Part shown: positions 42,430-55,339 of the stretch, one piece after another
How positions within the stretch are numbered: the first letter of the stretch is position 1
Layout of the letters: every line of letters starts with the position of its first letter
Assembly (NCBI RefSeq): GCF_963924675.1
Contig: NC_089238.1
Span: 25,339,815 to 25,403,814 of the forward strand
Reading direction: 5' to 3'
Origin: Phocoena phocoena
Taxonomy: Eukaryota; Chordata; Mammalia; Artiodactyla; Phocoenidae
Length of the DNA: 64,000 nucleotides
The notes under the pieces: generated by a model
Told to the model about the DNA's origin: nothing
The model's input: only the letters and a program-made list of their open reading frames with translations
The model's database searches: none
Position numbers and translations under genes: made by a program

Positions 42430-43425
42430 TACTGGCTCCCAGCTCAACATAAGGTCACAGGGCAGAGAAAGGGAGAGAGAGACAGGCAAGAGAGGCAGGC
42501 AATGGCCGTGATGGTTTGAATGGGCACGAGACAGTGAGGGGTCCCACCTCCCAGGAAGGTCTAAGTTAAGGACAAGCAGTTACCCCCCTACAGAAGATGA
42601 TTTTCTAAGCAAAAGACACTCAACCTGCATAAAGGCCCATCGGGCCCTTGCCATTTACAATCCCAGGACATCAGAGAGGAAAGAAGCCTACAAGAGCCCC
42701 CAGCCCAGCCCCCTCATCGTATAGACAGAAAACTCAGGCACCAGCAGCCTCGCTGGCGCTTGGACCCAGGTCTCCAGGCTCACGGTAGAGGGCGTGGGGG
42801 ATGAGGCCTGACTCCCAGAGCACCCCTGCCCCTCACCCACTAGGCTGCCATCCCAAAGGGCTGCTGGACACCCAGGACAGGAAGGGGACATCTGCCTTTC
42901 CCCTTGAAGCCTCTGACCCCACAGAACACACAGCCTGCCCGGCTACTCCATCCCTTAGACAAATTTACTTAGCACTGATACTGAAAATGCAATTAAGCTT
43001 GAGTTTTATTGCAGAAATTAAACATACCAGGAAAAAAAAAAATAGAGCACTCGTCAACCCACCCGAGAGCTGGCGGTGATCAAACTAGCTAAGGTGGAGT
43101 GTCATGATAGGCTCCTGCCAGGGAAGAAGGGCCCCAATATTCCCCCATGAACCCCAAAGATGGGGCTCTTGTTACTAGCAGAGGGGCTCTGGAAGGCTTT
43201 TCCATCAGCCCCCTGGCTGGGCCCCCTGCACTCCCCGACCTCACCCCACCAGCCTCCCACCGTCGCGGCTGCAGAGAGTCTCCGAAGTCACCTCCATGAG
43301 CTTTCACGAAATGACACCACCAAGGGCCGGAGCAAAGGGCTCTCTGCTCGACTCGAGAGAAAGCAAGATGCTTTCAGGGTTGAATCACTGTTTTTCTTTC
43401 CTCCCTTTGGAGATCGGCAGAGCCC
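42430..43425. other. Intronic DNA, nothing firm
   Basis: A weak reverse MIR-like stretch lies at 42690-42850. Otherwise unassigned. Confidence 0.35.
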
Positions 43426-43429
43426 ACAT

Positions 43430-43800
43430 TCGGCCGTGTTCGTGGACCTGGGACTGGAAACAGCTGCGCTCTAATTACATGTAAAGTGTACCAAAACATC
43501 CTTTTTATCACAGACTGGAAATCTGTTAGCATCTGTCTCTCCTTTGTTTCTTCCACAAGATACAAGCTTGTTTCTACATTTTTCTCACCTGTAGCGGTGA
43601 TTAAAATTCATTATAAATGAAAGGAGTGAACAGAGAAACAAGTTCCTCTGTGTACCCTTCTAAACTCAAATTAGAAACAGCTGTTTGCTAATTCATGCAG
43701 CGATGTTTTGTCGTGCTCTGTGAATCAATAATAACTCACCTTATTGCTGCAGAAATTTTTGGATAATCCATATATTTAATTCGGCGTTGGGTTCTCCAGG
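43430..43800. promoter_or_regulatory. Candidate conserved non-coding element
   Basis: A repeat-free, AT-rich block inside GC-rich intron. It has CTAATTAC (43472), CAGCTG (43679), GATTAAAATTC (43599) and CAATAATAAC motifs typical of developmental enhancers. Conservation cannot be tested from one sequence. Confidence 0.3.
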
Positions 43801-44014
43801 CAGGAATGTGGTGGCAGAACATCCCAGCTGCCCTCAGGTGGGCACGAGGGGACTCTGGTTCACTCCCTGGTGACGTCCACGCTGCCCCAGCATAGAACCC
43901 CAAACTCGGAGGCACCCAGCACCTCTACCCTAGACACCTAGACACGGGTCCTGGCAGGACCAGAAGGAAACCCCAAAACAGTCTCCCCATCTCCTCCCCT
44001 CCCTGGAACCAGCC

Positions 44015-44031
44015 AAAAAAAAAAAAAAAAA
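44015..44031 (+). repeat. A-tract of 17 bases
   Basis: A pure A run between GCC and CCC. There is no obvious retroposon body on its left. Confidence 0.8.
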
Positions 44032-44439
44032 CCCAACTCTGATTAAACGCAAACCACACACATCCTCCAGCCACTGGAGGGAACAGCAAAATTAAACCTC
44101 TAATTGGTACGCGGAACAATTTAAAACTATTAAGTATAGGTGAAGCTTTTCTGTAAGAAAATACTCCTTTGATTAGGATTAAGTTTATTTGGATAGCATT
44201 CTTCCCTTCCCTACGTTATAGCTGCAGATGTCAGAGTTGCAGTCTGGAAGCCCTCGAATTTTCTGAGAAGTGTTCAGGCAACTCCTCAGCAAACTTCGGA
44301 GGAAAGAGTATGTAGCATCCAGGGCTGCAACCCCACCTGAAGGTCTGAAAAGGAGAGGATATTCTTTCTCCTTTGTGGGGAGGGAGGTGAGCAACACGTT
44401 CAGAGGCCCGTACTGCCACCACGGCACGCCCGGCCTGAT

Positions 44440-44650
44440 CAGCAGGGGCTCTTCCTTCAAGACACTGCCCCCAAGAAGCCTTCCCTGACTCCCTCTGCCA
44501 CCACTGGTGCCCTTCCCTGATCTTGGGGGCACTGCCACTTTTTACCTTGCACTGTGGCACTTGGCATCACTGTCTATTTTGAGTCCTTGGGGAGCCCCTG
44601 TGTCCCCCCTCAGTCTTTCAGGTCTGAAACATAGTCACACTGAGCCACTT
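44440..44650 (+). repeat. L2 LINE remnant
   Basis: AAGAAGCCTTCCCTGACTCC followed by a CACTTTTTACCTTGCACTGT block resembles an L2 3' segment. Confidence 0.5.
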
Positions 44651-44724
44651 TTTGAACCTCAGACTGGTATCACTGCCCATGGCCCAGTCCCACCCTGCAG
44701 CCCCCAACCACAGAGCCCCCCGTG

Positions 44725-44885
44725 AGTGCCAGGCACGGTGCCAAGCTCCTCATAAGCTTTACCTCATTAAATCCCCACCTCCATCCTACGTGGTGCCCAC
44801 CATCATTTTCCCCATTTTACAGATCAGACACCTGAAACTCAGAGAGGGCAAGGGCCCCGAGTTTCACAGCAGGTAGTGGAAAGAG
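44725..44885 (-). repeat. MIR SINE
   Basis: TGCCAGGCACGGTGCCAAGC, CTTTACCTCATTAAATCCC and CCATTTTACAGATCAGACAC in reverse MIR order. Confidence 0.8.
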
Positions 44886-45229
44886 CCTCGAATGATCCCT
44901 TATTTCTCCAGAAAGCCGTCAAACTAAGGAGACAGCAGTCCAGTGCGTCCAAGGGGTCTAGGGCGCTTTCCCTTGGGGGAGGCCCGGACAGCTCCCTCCC
45001 GGGCAGGATCAGGGAAGTGTGAGCAGGGAGGTGCCATATGCTGGGAGGCAGGGGCACTCAAATTGTGCTTTGAGGAAGGAGGAGGCTCTCCACTGACCCG
45101 CGTCCCCCAAACGTGGGATGTGCACCATCATTAGAACCCATGGTGATTTAGAGGGCAGCCTAACACTGACGCACAAAGTGAGAAAGTTCGTGCCCCTTCA
45201 ATTCCCTTTTCAGCCGTCAGGCAGAGGAG

Positions 45230-45480
45230 AAGGACTCCACTTGGTGCCGTGTCCTTAATTTCTCTCTAACGTTCCAACGAAGAGAGAATAGACCCCAAGG
45301 CTCAGGGTTTTCAGAATGCCAAAGCTCTGGCTGGAATAACTTGAACGTGGGCTTTTCTTTGGGTCTGTTTTCAATTTACTTTTAAGGTCACTGCCTACTT
45401 AAAGCCAATGATACTGATTTTCAATTGGCAGAATTAAGTAAATAAATTAAAGTACAAAAAGAGGACTTAAAGAAAAATAC
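45230..45480. promoter_or_regulatory. AT-rich repeat-free block, possible regulatory element
   Basis: Contains AATTTACTTTTAAGG, AGCCAATGA and TTTTCAATTGGCAGAATTAA strings and no recognised repeat. It is a candidate only by composition. Confidence 0.2.
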
Positions 45481-46069
45481 TAGGTAAATCATAGCACCAG
45501 TGATACGGAAATCTCACAAAAATTATGGCAGAGGGATACAAATGACCAAAGCCTGGGACATCCAGTGTAGAAGTGAGCGTGGAAGTTGGAAATCTCAGGA
45601 ACAGCAGGCTGAAGTCTGCGTGGTCTCTCCAGGGCTTTGCCCCTGCAATGATTTTCCAGCCCCAGCTCCTCCAGGGAGAAGACGTGAGAGACGGTGCCAG
45701 GTAGGGCCTGGGAGCTGAGGCTCAGGAATAGCCGTCTTAGCTAAGAGCCTGCTGCCCCACCCGGCCCCACTCAGCAGCCCTCCACCCCTCAGGCCATGCC
45801 CCCCAGTCCCCAGAGACCTGGCTTAGCTCTGCGCTCACAGCAATCAGGGCAGGTGGCAGGGGGAAGTCACAGGCAGGGCATCTGGGCGAGGCCTGAGACA
45901 GATTCAGGAGGTCTCAGTGCTCCCTGAGGGAGGGAGGCCCCGGGGAGAATCAGAGCTTATCCACACAGGAGCTGCCGCCTCCCCTCCAGGTCTGGTTGGC
46001 CCCAAGCAGAACACAGCAAAACCCACGGTACTGGGCCGGGGCCTCTCCCAGCGGGCTGGACCAGCACCT

Positions 46070-46215
46070 TGGTTCTGGGGCTGCTTCCAGCCCCAAGCAG
46101 CTGTGTGACCTTGGGAAAACCCCTGGCCTCCGGGCTCTCCTCAGCTCATTTACAGAACGCAGCTTGTATCCTGACTTTCTTACTGGAGGTGTGGACAGAG
46201 GAAGTATTCAATGAA
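46070..46215 (+). repeat. MIR SINE remnant
   Basis: CAGCTGTGTGACCTTGGGAA near 46099 with weak flanking MIR similarity. Confidence 0.6.
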
Positions 46216-46399
46216 GGTAAAGAATGTGAATAAATAACCAGATCCGTATTATAATTTTCACAAAACCCAGTATCAGAGAAAACCACATGGTGCTTCTAAC
46301 CTAGAACTTGAAGCGTCTAACGTAGATCTTAAAGACATGGAAAGATGATTAATAAGTATGTTATATTTCATATTAAATATGTACATACATGCCTATAAC

Positions 46400-46655
46400 G
46401 TATGGATAATAAATGACATTCATTATGTGCTAGACATTTCTTGTTTGCTCCATGTCACACGTTGTCTCATTTAATATTCACAACAGTCTGACGAGTTATT
46501 CTTGCCAGCCCCCATTCTGCAGATGAGAAAACTGAGGCTTACAAAGGTTAATTACCACTTCCAGGGTCCTACAGGTCAGAAATGGCCAAGCTGGGCTTTG
46601 AATATGGGTCACCTGACCTCACAGGCTGTGCTTTTAATCACCCTGAGATACTGTG
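46400..46655 (-). repeat. MIR SINE, nearly full length
   Basis: ATTATGTGCTAGACATTTC, GCAGATGAGAAAACTGAGGC, AATATGGGTCACCTGAC and GCTTTTAATCACCCTG in reverse MIR order. Confidence 0.8.
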
Positions 46656-47369
46656 TGTGCGAATCACCATATGGGAATGAAGGAAACTGAGTGGGTGACA
46701 CCCGCTCAGAAGCAAGAACATCCCCGCCCCCCACCTCCGGAGCCGGCTTCACTTAGAGCCCAGGCTGGATACCCAATCAAGAACCCCGGGAGGATGTCAG
46801 GGTCGAGTCCTCATTTTCAGCCCAGACACGTCTTGGGGGACACTCTGCTCGGGCTGGGAGGGTCAGACTTCTGCAGACAAGGCAGGCATGCTGTCTGACC
46901 TCTGATCCGCTGTTTTTCACCTCAGTTGAATCCACAGAGAACCAGCTCAAGGACCCCCCCAAGCACCTGGAGAACTGAGGAGCCTCCCACAGCTGGGAGG
47001 ATGGAAACTCTCCCCCAAAATACTCGCTGTCTTTGCCCCGTGATGTGTCAGGGGCCCTCTCGGCAATCCCACAAGACCGTCACAGCTTGGTCCCATTGCA
47101 TAGAACACGCTGGGGATGGAGAGCGGAGGGGCTTTTGCCTCGGCAGGCGCCCCAGGCACGTGCATCACAGCCCTCAGCCGTTCGGTCCAGCCGCAGCTGC
47201 GGTGGACGGTCTGAGCGCCGGGGCCTGAGGCCCCACCTCAGGCTCTCGCCTCCAGGGCTCTGCCTCTCTCCAGAAGGTGGTCCTCAACCAAAGGGGGACT
47301 GGAGCCTGCGGGGCATCTTGCACATACAGGAAGGTTCCAGCTGAATCGAGCCCAGGGGTCCGCAGCCGT

Positions 47370-47530
47370 GACCTTGACACTCCTCCTCAATACTGCCCTT
47401 TCCCTTCCCTGCCTCACTCTCCCTGTCCCTCACTCCTGCTTCCTAGAGCACCTACCTCCCCATCGTAGAACCTGGACCCAAGTCCTGGCCTCAAGCTCTC
47501 CATTCAGGAAACCCATCCGTGACACTTACC
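47370..47530 (+). repeat. Possible L2 remnant
   Basis: A pyrimidine-rich segment with CTCCATTCAGGAAACCCATC-like L2 similarity. Weak. Confidence 0.35.
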
Positions 47531-47629
47531 TAAGGTGGTGGCGCCAGATTCGGAAGCCGAGTCCATCCAGTGATTCACCACGCTCGGGTCACCTTCCAGA
47601 CTTGTGCCCTATTTATTTACTTGCTTACA

Positions 47630-47848
47630 TTTTTTTTTTTTTTTTTTTTTTTTTTTGCGGTACGCGGGCCTCTCACTGTTGTGGCCTCTCCCGTCGCAGA
47701 GCACAGGCTCCGGACGCGCAGGCTCAGCGGCCATGGCTCACGGGCCCAGCCGCTCCGTGGCGTATGGGATCTTCCCGGACCGGGGCACGAACCCGCGTCC
47801 CCTGCATCGGCAGGCGGATTCTCAACCACTGCGCCACCAGGGAAGCCC
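47630..47848 (-). mobile_element. CHR-type SINE, copy 7, reverse
   Basis: A short-form copy in reverse with a 27-T tail complement at 47630-47656. Target-site duplication is not clear beyond a few bases. The long pure tail suggests a young insertion. Confidence 0.92.
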
Positions 47849-48839
47849 TACTTTTATTACTATCACTCAACTTTGTCCTTTCACCTGCTTTAGGCCTAAC
47901 AGTGCTACCTACCTGAGTGTAATCCCAAATAATTATCTTGATGAAATCGTGTGTATCATGTTTTGTAATGTCCATTAAAATACAGACATAATTACCTTTT
48001 TAAAAGTCGCATGAACCATCTAAAATTGGGCTGCCCATCCCTAAAAGTGCCTCAGGCCCCCACTGTGAGGCTCCTCCTCTGGCCTCCACTTCGCACAGGA
48101 CTGCAGCTCGCTGTGTGCCCCTCGCCCCGCTCCAGGCTGGGAGCGTGCTGGGGGGGGGGGGGTGGCATGGTGTGCCCAGCACAGCACCTGGCCGGAGGCA
48201 GGCAGGGGAGAAGAGGCGGGCTGGGCCCCGAAGAGGGGGAAGAGCCCTAGGATTCCCCACCGATGTGCTGGTGCCAGCAGTGCAGCCACTCTGCGGGCCC
48301 CACTCACCCTTTATACTCAGCCAGTCTGTGACTCAGAAGAGAAAATTTCAATTTTCCCTGGACTTTCACGTCTCAGCCTCCAGAAAAATTGCCATTGTGG
48401 GTTTTGTTGCTGAGCTGTCAACCCTCGATGACTGAGACTGCTCCAGCCCCACCTGGGTTGGGAGGAGATTAACGCAGCCTGGGGAAGGCCCCAAGTGCAG
48501 GGGCAGCAGCTGGGGAGGTGGCCACCTGGCCTGGGACCACAGTGTGAAGGAGGAGCCCCGTGTGGCTGGGCTGGAGGTGGCTGTGGCCAGGGGCAGTCCC
48601 CTGACTCGACTTCCAAGCGTGGGGCAAGGCAGCTGCAGTCCCAGACATCACAACTGGGGCATGCAGTCCCCTGGTCCCTTCTCGGCATCGCGGACCCTTC
48701 CCTCGGCACCCCTACCCCCTGCCGCCACCTCTGCTTTTTCAGCCTGAATGGCCACCACGTCCTTATGCCGTAACCAAGCCCTCATCTTACCCTACACTGT
48801 GCCTACTGTCATAAATAGACTTGAAAATCATCATAAACT

Positions 48840-49010
48840 ATGTTCACTGAGCACTTACTATATGCCACGCTCACTTTTTTTGTTTACTTATATTATTAAG
48901 CATAAATGTTTTGCGTGTATTAATGCATTTAAACCACACATAATCCTTTCACTAGACACATTTTACAAATGAGGAACCCGAGGCTCAGAGGCTGAAATAA
49001 ACCTTTGGGA
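48840..49010 (-). repeat. MIR SINE
   Basis: TGAGCACTTACTATATGCCA and a TTTTACAAATGAGGAACCCG block in reverse MIR order. Confidence 0.8.
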
Positions 49011-49767
49011 GTGTCCAGCTGCCACCCGTTGTGCACGTGGGTATACTGAGGACCTGAGGTCTGAGAGAGGGAATTGCCCCAAGGTAGATTCCAGCAGAGC
49101 TGGGAGGATCTGATTGCCTGACTCACCAACCTCACAAAATGTCAGTACATTAGAGGTGGAATTATGGGAACCCTCCCAAAACACACACGCACACACACCC
49201 TCGAGGAGGCTGAGAAGGCTGACGTAATGTAGAGGTATAAACAGAGAAAGACCACCCTGTGGAAAGTGATGAATCACCCGGGACCCTTTGCACAATGCAT
49301 CACCCACGACGTCCTCCCCGCAGGGCGTCTGGGAAGGGGAGACACTGCCCCCAGCTCAGCATCCCTGAGGGTGGTGGTGCTATGCCCACAGCCTGCCGGG
49401 GCCACCGTCCCCAGCAGGGCTAGCTACCAGCTCATGCCAGCACCAGCACAGAGTAGGTCGTCGACATTTGCTGAATGTTCCATGAACGAACGATGGATGA
49501 ATGAGTGTCTCAGCCAGGTCGTCAGTCAGTGCTGGGTGCAGGGCTGTGAACAAGCTGTGAGTTTCCTCCTCCGCCATTCACACTGCATCGAAGCAGCACT
49601 TCACTTGTTCATCTTTGCCCAAGAATGTCATTCTCGGGTTATTCTGTGAGGGTCTCCCTACAGGTACTCCTGGCTTAGAGCTGCCCAGAGACAACTCTGA
49701 GAAGCCCCAAATTTCTGGATCCCTGCGAGCCCCCACCAGGTGCCTGCCAGTACCTATCTGCTTAATG

Positions 49768-50000
49768 ATTGAATAAATGCGTGAATGAATGAATGAAAGG
49801 GTACATTTCAGGTCTTGTCCTAGAGCAAGCGATTGGTAACTATAGCGTGAATAAATGAATGACTAGGATGGATGGATGGATGGATGGACAGATGGAAGGA
49901 CCGCTAAGCCCAGGGCTTGGTCTAAAGGAGGCTTTCTACCTGTAGTATGAACGAATACCTGAATGAGAGAATGAATGAATGAACGAACCAATGAACGACA
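49768..50000 (+). repeat. TGAA and GGAT tetranucleotide repeats
   Basis: Interrupted TGAA units at 49768-49796 and 49961-49983, and a pure GGAT run at 49866-49888. Confidence 0.9.
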
Positions 50001-50612
50001 GAGCTAATCGCAAAGAAGGTGCCAGGAGTCACTCAAGGAGGTCCCCACCAGGTGGAGGCCCAGGGGTTAGTGGGTGGAGGCTCCAGCTGGCAGCTGAGGG
50101 GTTAATGAGTTTGACCACGAGGCTTGACCACCTGGGCCCAGAGGGGCCAACCCCTGCAGAGCCAGGTCCCTGGGGCATCCACACATTGTGGCAGAATGCA
50201 ACTAGTCCAGTGTTCAGTGTAGCCCACATTTGTCATTCTTTCCTTTCAAAGAACCTCTTGGAACCAGGGAGAGAGCAAGGGTATGTAGGGGTAGGGGAGG
50301 CGGATGGCAGGGATGGAGGCAGAGCTCAGCCAGCCAGCCTTAGACTGAATCCCTGGAGAAACGGTATAAAAACAAAGGAGACACTGGGAGTGGACAGGAA
50401 GGGTTGGGGGTGGGTGGTTACAGGCCTTCTACTTATTCAGACCAGAGCAGAACAAATGAATAGATTTAATACAATAATAAGCTAAGATTCCATGCTCTTA
50501 AAGGTACAGCATCAGCAGTGTGATCTGGGGTGGAGTGAAAGGTTTGCATGTTTCTCTGGTAAAACTCGGCAAGTAAATATCTCTTTCCACACAGCACACT
50601 GGAGGGTGAGGG

Positions 50613-50630
50613 GGTGTGTGTGTGTGTGTG
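50613..50630 (+). repeat. TG microsatellite, short
   Basis: About nine TG units. Confidence 0.9.
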
Positions 50631-51049
50631 CATGCACCGGTATGCGTGCCTTTCCCCGCAAGGGACCTCCATAACTCACCCAAAATCTCCCTACTGACTA
50701 CCCAACCCCCACAAATAAGCACACCCTCCCTCTAGGAACACACGGCCAAGTGGCTGCCTTGTAAGTCCTTCTGGGAGGAAGTTAGGCCAGCCAAGCACAC
50801 ACGGGTATCACCCCTTCCTGGTCACCGCCGCCCTGGGTTTCTCCTTCCCTGCCCAAACGGACCAAAAAAATTGATCACTTCCTGTTCATCTTGGGAAACT
50901 CCTTGCATTCATTCATTCATTCTCTGAATACTTACTGACACCTACTCTGTCCATGCCAGGCTCTCTCCGAGTGCTGGGCCAGCAGACACACTGGCCCAGG
51001 GAGCCTGGTTCCAGGCGCACCAGGAGCGCGTCCAGGAAGGCTCCCTAGC

Positions 51050-51250
51050 CAGAGAGCTGGGTTCACGTCCCAGCTCCACCGCTGACCAGCTATGTGACCT
51101 CGGATCCGTTACCGAACCTCTCTAAGCCTCACCAAGGGGGAAAATGGACAGAGAACACCTTCTGCCTCCTCTGGTTGTGGTGAGGATTAAATAGGATAAT
51201 CCACTTTGGCCCAGCACTGGGCACACGGGAAATGCTCAATGAACGTGTCA
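51050..51250 (+). repeat. MIR SINE, nearly full length
   Basis: GCTCCACCGCTGACCAGCTA, ATGTGACCTCGG, GGTGAGGATTAAATAGG and GGAAATGCTCAATGAACGTG in forward MIR order. Confidence 0.85.
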
Positions 51251-51774
51251 TTGCATGTCATTTCCAGATCGGTGGCAGCAAGAGCAGAGGCCGCTGGGAA
51301 GACCCCTGGTTAACCGCAGGGCTCACCGCCTTGGTGGGCCATACCTCCCACTCCCAGTTTGCCCTTCCCATGAGCATCCCCAGTTTTCCACATCCTCACA
51401 CACCATTCGGGGATCTGGGATAAGAGCCACTCACAGCATGTGATGGAAAGAGCTGACCCCACTATCTTAGCACAGAGCCCGTCACGGAACCCAAACATAG
51501 AAGGGCCCTCGAGGGGACCCAGTCCCCTCCCCACCAGCACTTGCAACCCCTCTGCCACTGGTTTGGTCCCTTGCAGTGATGGGGAACTCATTCCCTTCTG
51601 AGCTTCCTTAGCAAAAGAAATGGGTGTCATCCTGAGCCCTAAGGGAGGGCCTGCTGACCACCTCTTAGGGACAGGAAGAACGGGATCCCCGGACTCCCAC
51701 CATCCTCTGAGAGGAGACAGAATCCGTCACCTGGTACGTGGCAGCCATTTTTTTAAAGTAACATTACAATTTAA

Positions 51775-52160
51775 ATTCACTTATTCCTTCAACAAGTGTT
51801 ACCAAGTGTCTACTCTGCAGCCCCGTTCCAGGCTCTGGGGACAGGGTAGTGAGTACAACCAAGACCTTGACCTCAGAGCCTCAGTGTAATGAGAGGAGAC
51901 TAGCAATAACACGATAAATCCATCTGTGGTAAGTCAGGTGGCACTACAAAGAAATACGCAGCAGGATAAGGGCAGAGAATGAAGGGACGGGGCGGCGGGG
52001 TGCTACTCCAGACAGGTGACAAGGTGACAAGGTGACAGTTGAGCAGAGGCCTGAAGCAAGCAAGGAAGCAAACCAAGGAATCTAGAGGAAGAGCGTTCCA
52101 GGCAGGCGGACTAACGTGTGCAGAAGCCCTGAAGCCGGAGCGAGCCACCTTGGGTACATT
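51775..52160 (+). repeat. Old interspersed repeat, family unassigned
   Basis: A familiar mammalian repeat pattern: CTTCAACAAGTGTTACCAAG, later GAGCAGAGGCCTGAAGCAAG and AAGAGCGTTCCAGGCAGGCG. I do not assign a family name. A related stretch may lie at 55340-55710. Confidence 0.5.
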
Positions 52161-52479
52161 CCAAATCCCCATTTTCTGAGACGCCAGCACGGTGCTCGGA
52201 GCGAAGGCACTTGTCCTGCCTTCACAGATCACAGACCAGGCTATTCATTCCCACAGACACCCAAAATCCAACCCCAGCGTCGACTCACTGTGTGACCTGA
52301 CGCTGGCCTCTCAACCTCTCTGGTCTTGGCTAAGGCAACAGTGAATCGAGGCTGAGCATCCTCCAAGCAGGCACTGCCAGGGAAGGGAAGCCCCTGGGGT
52401 CGTCCCCAGTCTTCCGCTCTGTGCCACACGCACCCACCATTCCCCTCTACCCCATCACGCCATTCTCACGCCCGCACCA

Positions 52480-52650
52480 GCAATGCCACGCAGGATTGGC
52501 ACGCCTGCCAAAATAGCTATTAACCCAGTAGCCAATAATAACACGTTATCCTATCAATTTGCTTCTGAAACGCTGTGTAATTGCCGAACCCAAGTTTGCC
52601 ATTTTGGTAGCTTGGTTACGACAATAAACAGAGAGAAACTCACCCGTTCC
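52480..52650. promoter_or_regulatory. Candidate conserved non-coding element
   Basis: A compact repeat-free AT-rich block in GC-rich surroundings. It has GCCAATAATAACACG, CTATTAACCC and GACAATAAACAG strings (CCAAT-like, homeodomain-like and forkhead-like). Enhancer role is inference. Confidence 0.3.
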
Positions 52651-52654
52651 TTCC

Positions 52655-54465
52655 CAAGGAGAACAAGTGGCTGGCCCCGAGAAACACCCACTTAACACCG
52701 AGCCCCCTACACCGTGGGGCCCCACGGAAGCCACTGGGAATCACGGTCTGGTGATCAATAGAGCCTTGTCTCGGTGTTCTCTTGGCATGTCCCCCTATGA
52801 CTAGGGAGGAGACCGACGTCTGGGAGGTGATGGCTTGGGGCCACGGTGGCCTTGTGGGTGGCAAGGTCGGGCCCAGAAGGAAGCCTCCCAGCCACCAGCC
52901 AGGAACCGGGCTGTAGGAAGTGAGACAGATGTGAGGGGCTGGGAGGAGGGTGCGGGGGTGGGAGCCAAGGCACTTAGGGGCCAGCAAGCACTCCAGCCCA
53001 AAGGGCACACAGACAATCAGGGATGCAGGCCAGCCTTCTCGGAGGAGACGGGGGCTGGGAGGCCACCAGACGGACACTGAGAGAAGGGGAGGGGGAAGCA
53101 AAGAGAGCAGCGCCAGACGTAGAAATCAGGGTGCTCCCAAGGGGCCACATCCTACTCCCACACTGCAGGACCCAACACAGATCTAACAGCCCGGCCACCA
53201 GTGCCTCCTAGGCCCTCACTTTTTCTCTCCTGATCCAGGAAAACAGTTCCCTTCCTTCTGGATTAGAGTCCACTCTGAGCGAACATTCTGCTTCCCAAGG
53301 AGCCAGGAACCTCTAATGGGACTCTTGGCATTCTGGTGCAGACACCAGCCTGCTTTATCCATTCGTCCCCTCCAGCACCGCCTCTCCGCTTACCTCTCCC
53401 CCCTGCTCACCAGGGCGCCCCAGGACAAGTTGTTTGATGCCCTTGTTCCAGGCACCCAGTGGCGGGGCAGGCGAGGGCTGGAGAAGCGCTTCCCACTGCC
53501 CCACTGGTGACCTCAGCCCCGGGACGCATCCCCACCCTCAGCCTCAGCCGGGGAAAGGATGGGCCCAGCGTGGCTGTTCCCGCCGGCCGCTTGGCGGAGA
53601 ATCCAGCTAGTGGGGAGAGGAAGGGCCTCGGGGAGGGAGTGGGGGAGGAGACAGAGGAGGCCAAAGGCTCGGCCACTCGGCCAGATGCTGACCCAGTTGA
53701 GGGCCCCAGACCCCAGGGGCACCCGAGAAGTTCCAACTCCCCCTCCGGCTCCGGGATTTCTGCAGAGATGAGGGGCCTGGGGCAGTACCGCTCCAAAGCC
53801 CATCCCTGAGGTTGGGGTTAAAGAAGGAACACAGGGCTGCCAGGACAGGGTGGGGGACAGCCCCTCAGAGGCCCTGGGTGGGGTGGGTGCGGTGCCGTCT
53901 GCGGGAAGAAGCACTCAGCAAATGGAAACCAGGCCCCAGAAACGGGCCAGGCCACAGTGGCTGCACAGCTCCAGGGAAAACCCTGCTGCTCACTGAAAGG
54001 TGCCCCAACCCCAGAGAAAGGCGCCTTGCAAATGAGAGAGTGGGGAGGAGGGTAGGAGGCTGAGGTAAAATCGGGGGTGGCAGCTGGCTGCATCCACACA
54101 TCCCCTCCTTTTCTGTGCTCCGAGCACCTCCACTATTGGTACATTATCCTCCAAGGCCGGCCAGCCCGTAAGCGCTGTACAAAGCCAACTCACGGAGCAA
54201 TTTTCCTCCCTTCTCCTCCCTCTGCGGCCTTCAGTCAGGTTTCCAGCAGAGCTGGGCCTGAGCTGCATCCTGGGCCTTGAAATCAGCGTCATGCTGGGCC
54301 GGGTAAGCATGAGTTCCCACCACATTCATTTTTGGAGATTCAGCCCTCAACACTGAATCCTCAGCCCACATCAGTGAGGAAAACGGCCAGGCGGAGGGGG
54401 CGGGGCAGGCACACACAACTACGGATGACAATTTGAGGTTGGTGGGACCCCAGGGACGTGACATC
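52655..54465. other. GC-rich intronic DNA, nothing recognised
   Basis: Many overlapping open frames reflect high GC content. No exon or repeat supported. Confidence 0.4.
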
Positions 54466-54484
54466 AAGAGCTTGCTGTGTAGTG

Positions 54485-55304
54485 AGATGCTGGAGAGGGT
54501 GCAGAGAAAAGGGAACCCTCCTACACTGTTGGTGGGAATGTAAATTGGTGCAGACGCTATGCGAAACAGTACGGAAGTTCCTCAGAAAACTAAAAATAGA
54601 GTTGCCATATGATCCAGCAATCCCACTACTGGGCATATATCTGGAGAAAGCTCTAATTCAGAAAGATACATGCAGCCCAGTGTTTACAGCAGCACTATTT
54701 ACAATAGCCAAGACATGGAAGCAACCTAAATGTCCATCAACAGATGAATGGATAAAGAAAATGTTCTATACATATACATATATTGATACACACACACACA
54801 CACACGCACACACACACACACGCACACAGAGAGTGGAATATTACTCAGCCATAAAAAAGAATGAAATAATGCCATTTGCAGCAACATGGATGGACCTAAA
54901 GATTATCATGCTAAGTGAAGTACGCCAGAAAAAGACAAATATCGTATGATACAGCTTATACGTGGAATCTTAAAAAATGATATAAATGAACTTATTTACA
55001 AAACAGAAATAGACCTACAGACATGGAAAACAAACTTACGGTTACCGAAGGGGAAAAGGGAGGGAGGGATAAATTAGGAGTTTGGGATTAACATACACAC
55101 ACTACTATATGTAAAACAGATAACCAACAAGGTCCTACTGTAGAGCACAGGGAACTATACTCGGTATTTTGTAATAACCTATAAGGGAAAAGAATCTGAA
55201 AAAGAATATATATGTATATGTATACCTGAATCACTTTGCTGCATACCAGAAACTAACACAACCTTGTAAATCAACTATACTTCAATTAAAATATGTTTTT
55301 AAAA
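54485..55304 (+). mobile_element. 5'-truncated L1 insertion
   Basis: The 3' end of L1 ORF2 (CCATATGATCCAGCAATCCC near 54605, ATATTACTCAGCCATAAAAA near 54838) and its 3' UTR end at TACTTCAATTAAAATATG. A 19-bp duplication, AAGAGCTTGCTGTGTAGTG (54466-54484) and the same with one change (55305-55323), flanks it. A CA microsatellite sits inside. The ORF2 tail at 54458-54949 is only a fragment. Confidence 0.93.
54787..54828 (+). repeat. CA microsatellite inside the L1
   Basis: CA units with two CG interruptions, located within the L1 ORF2 tail. Confidence 0.95.
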
Positions 55305-55339
55305 AAGAGCTTGGTGTGTAGTGTAGTCCAGTAAGTGTA

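Noticed and set aside
54458..54949. A 163-codon open frame with L1 reverse-transcriptase C-terminal similarity
   Set aside because: It is the tail of ORF2 in a 5'-truncated L1; no functional gene.
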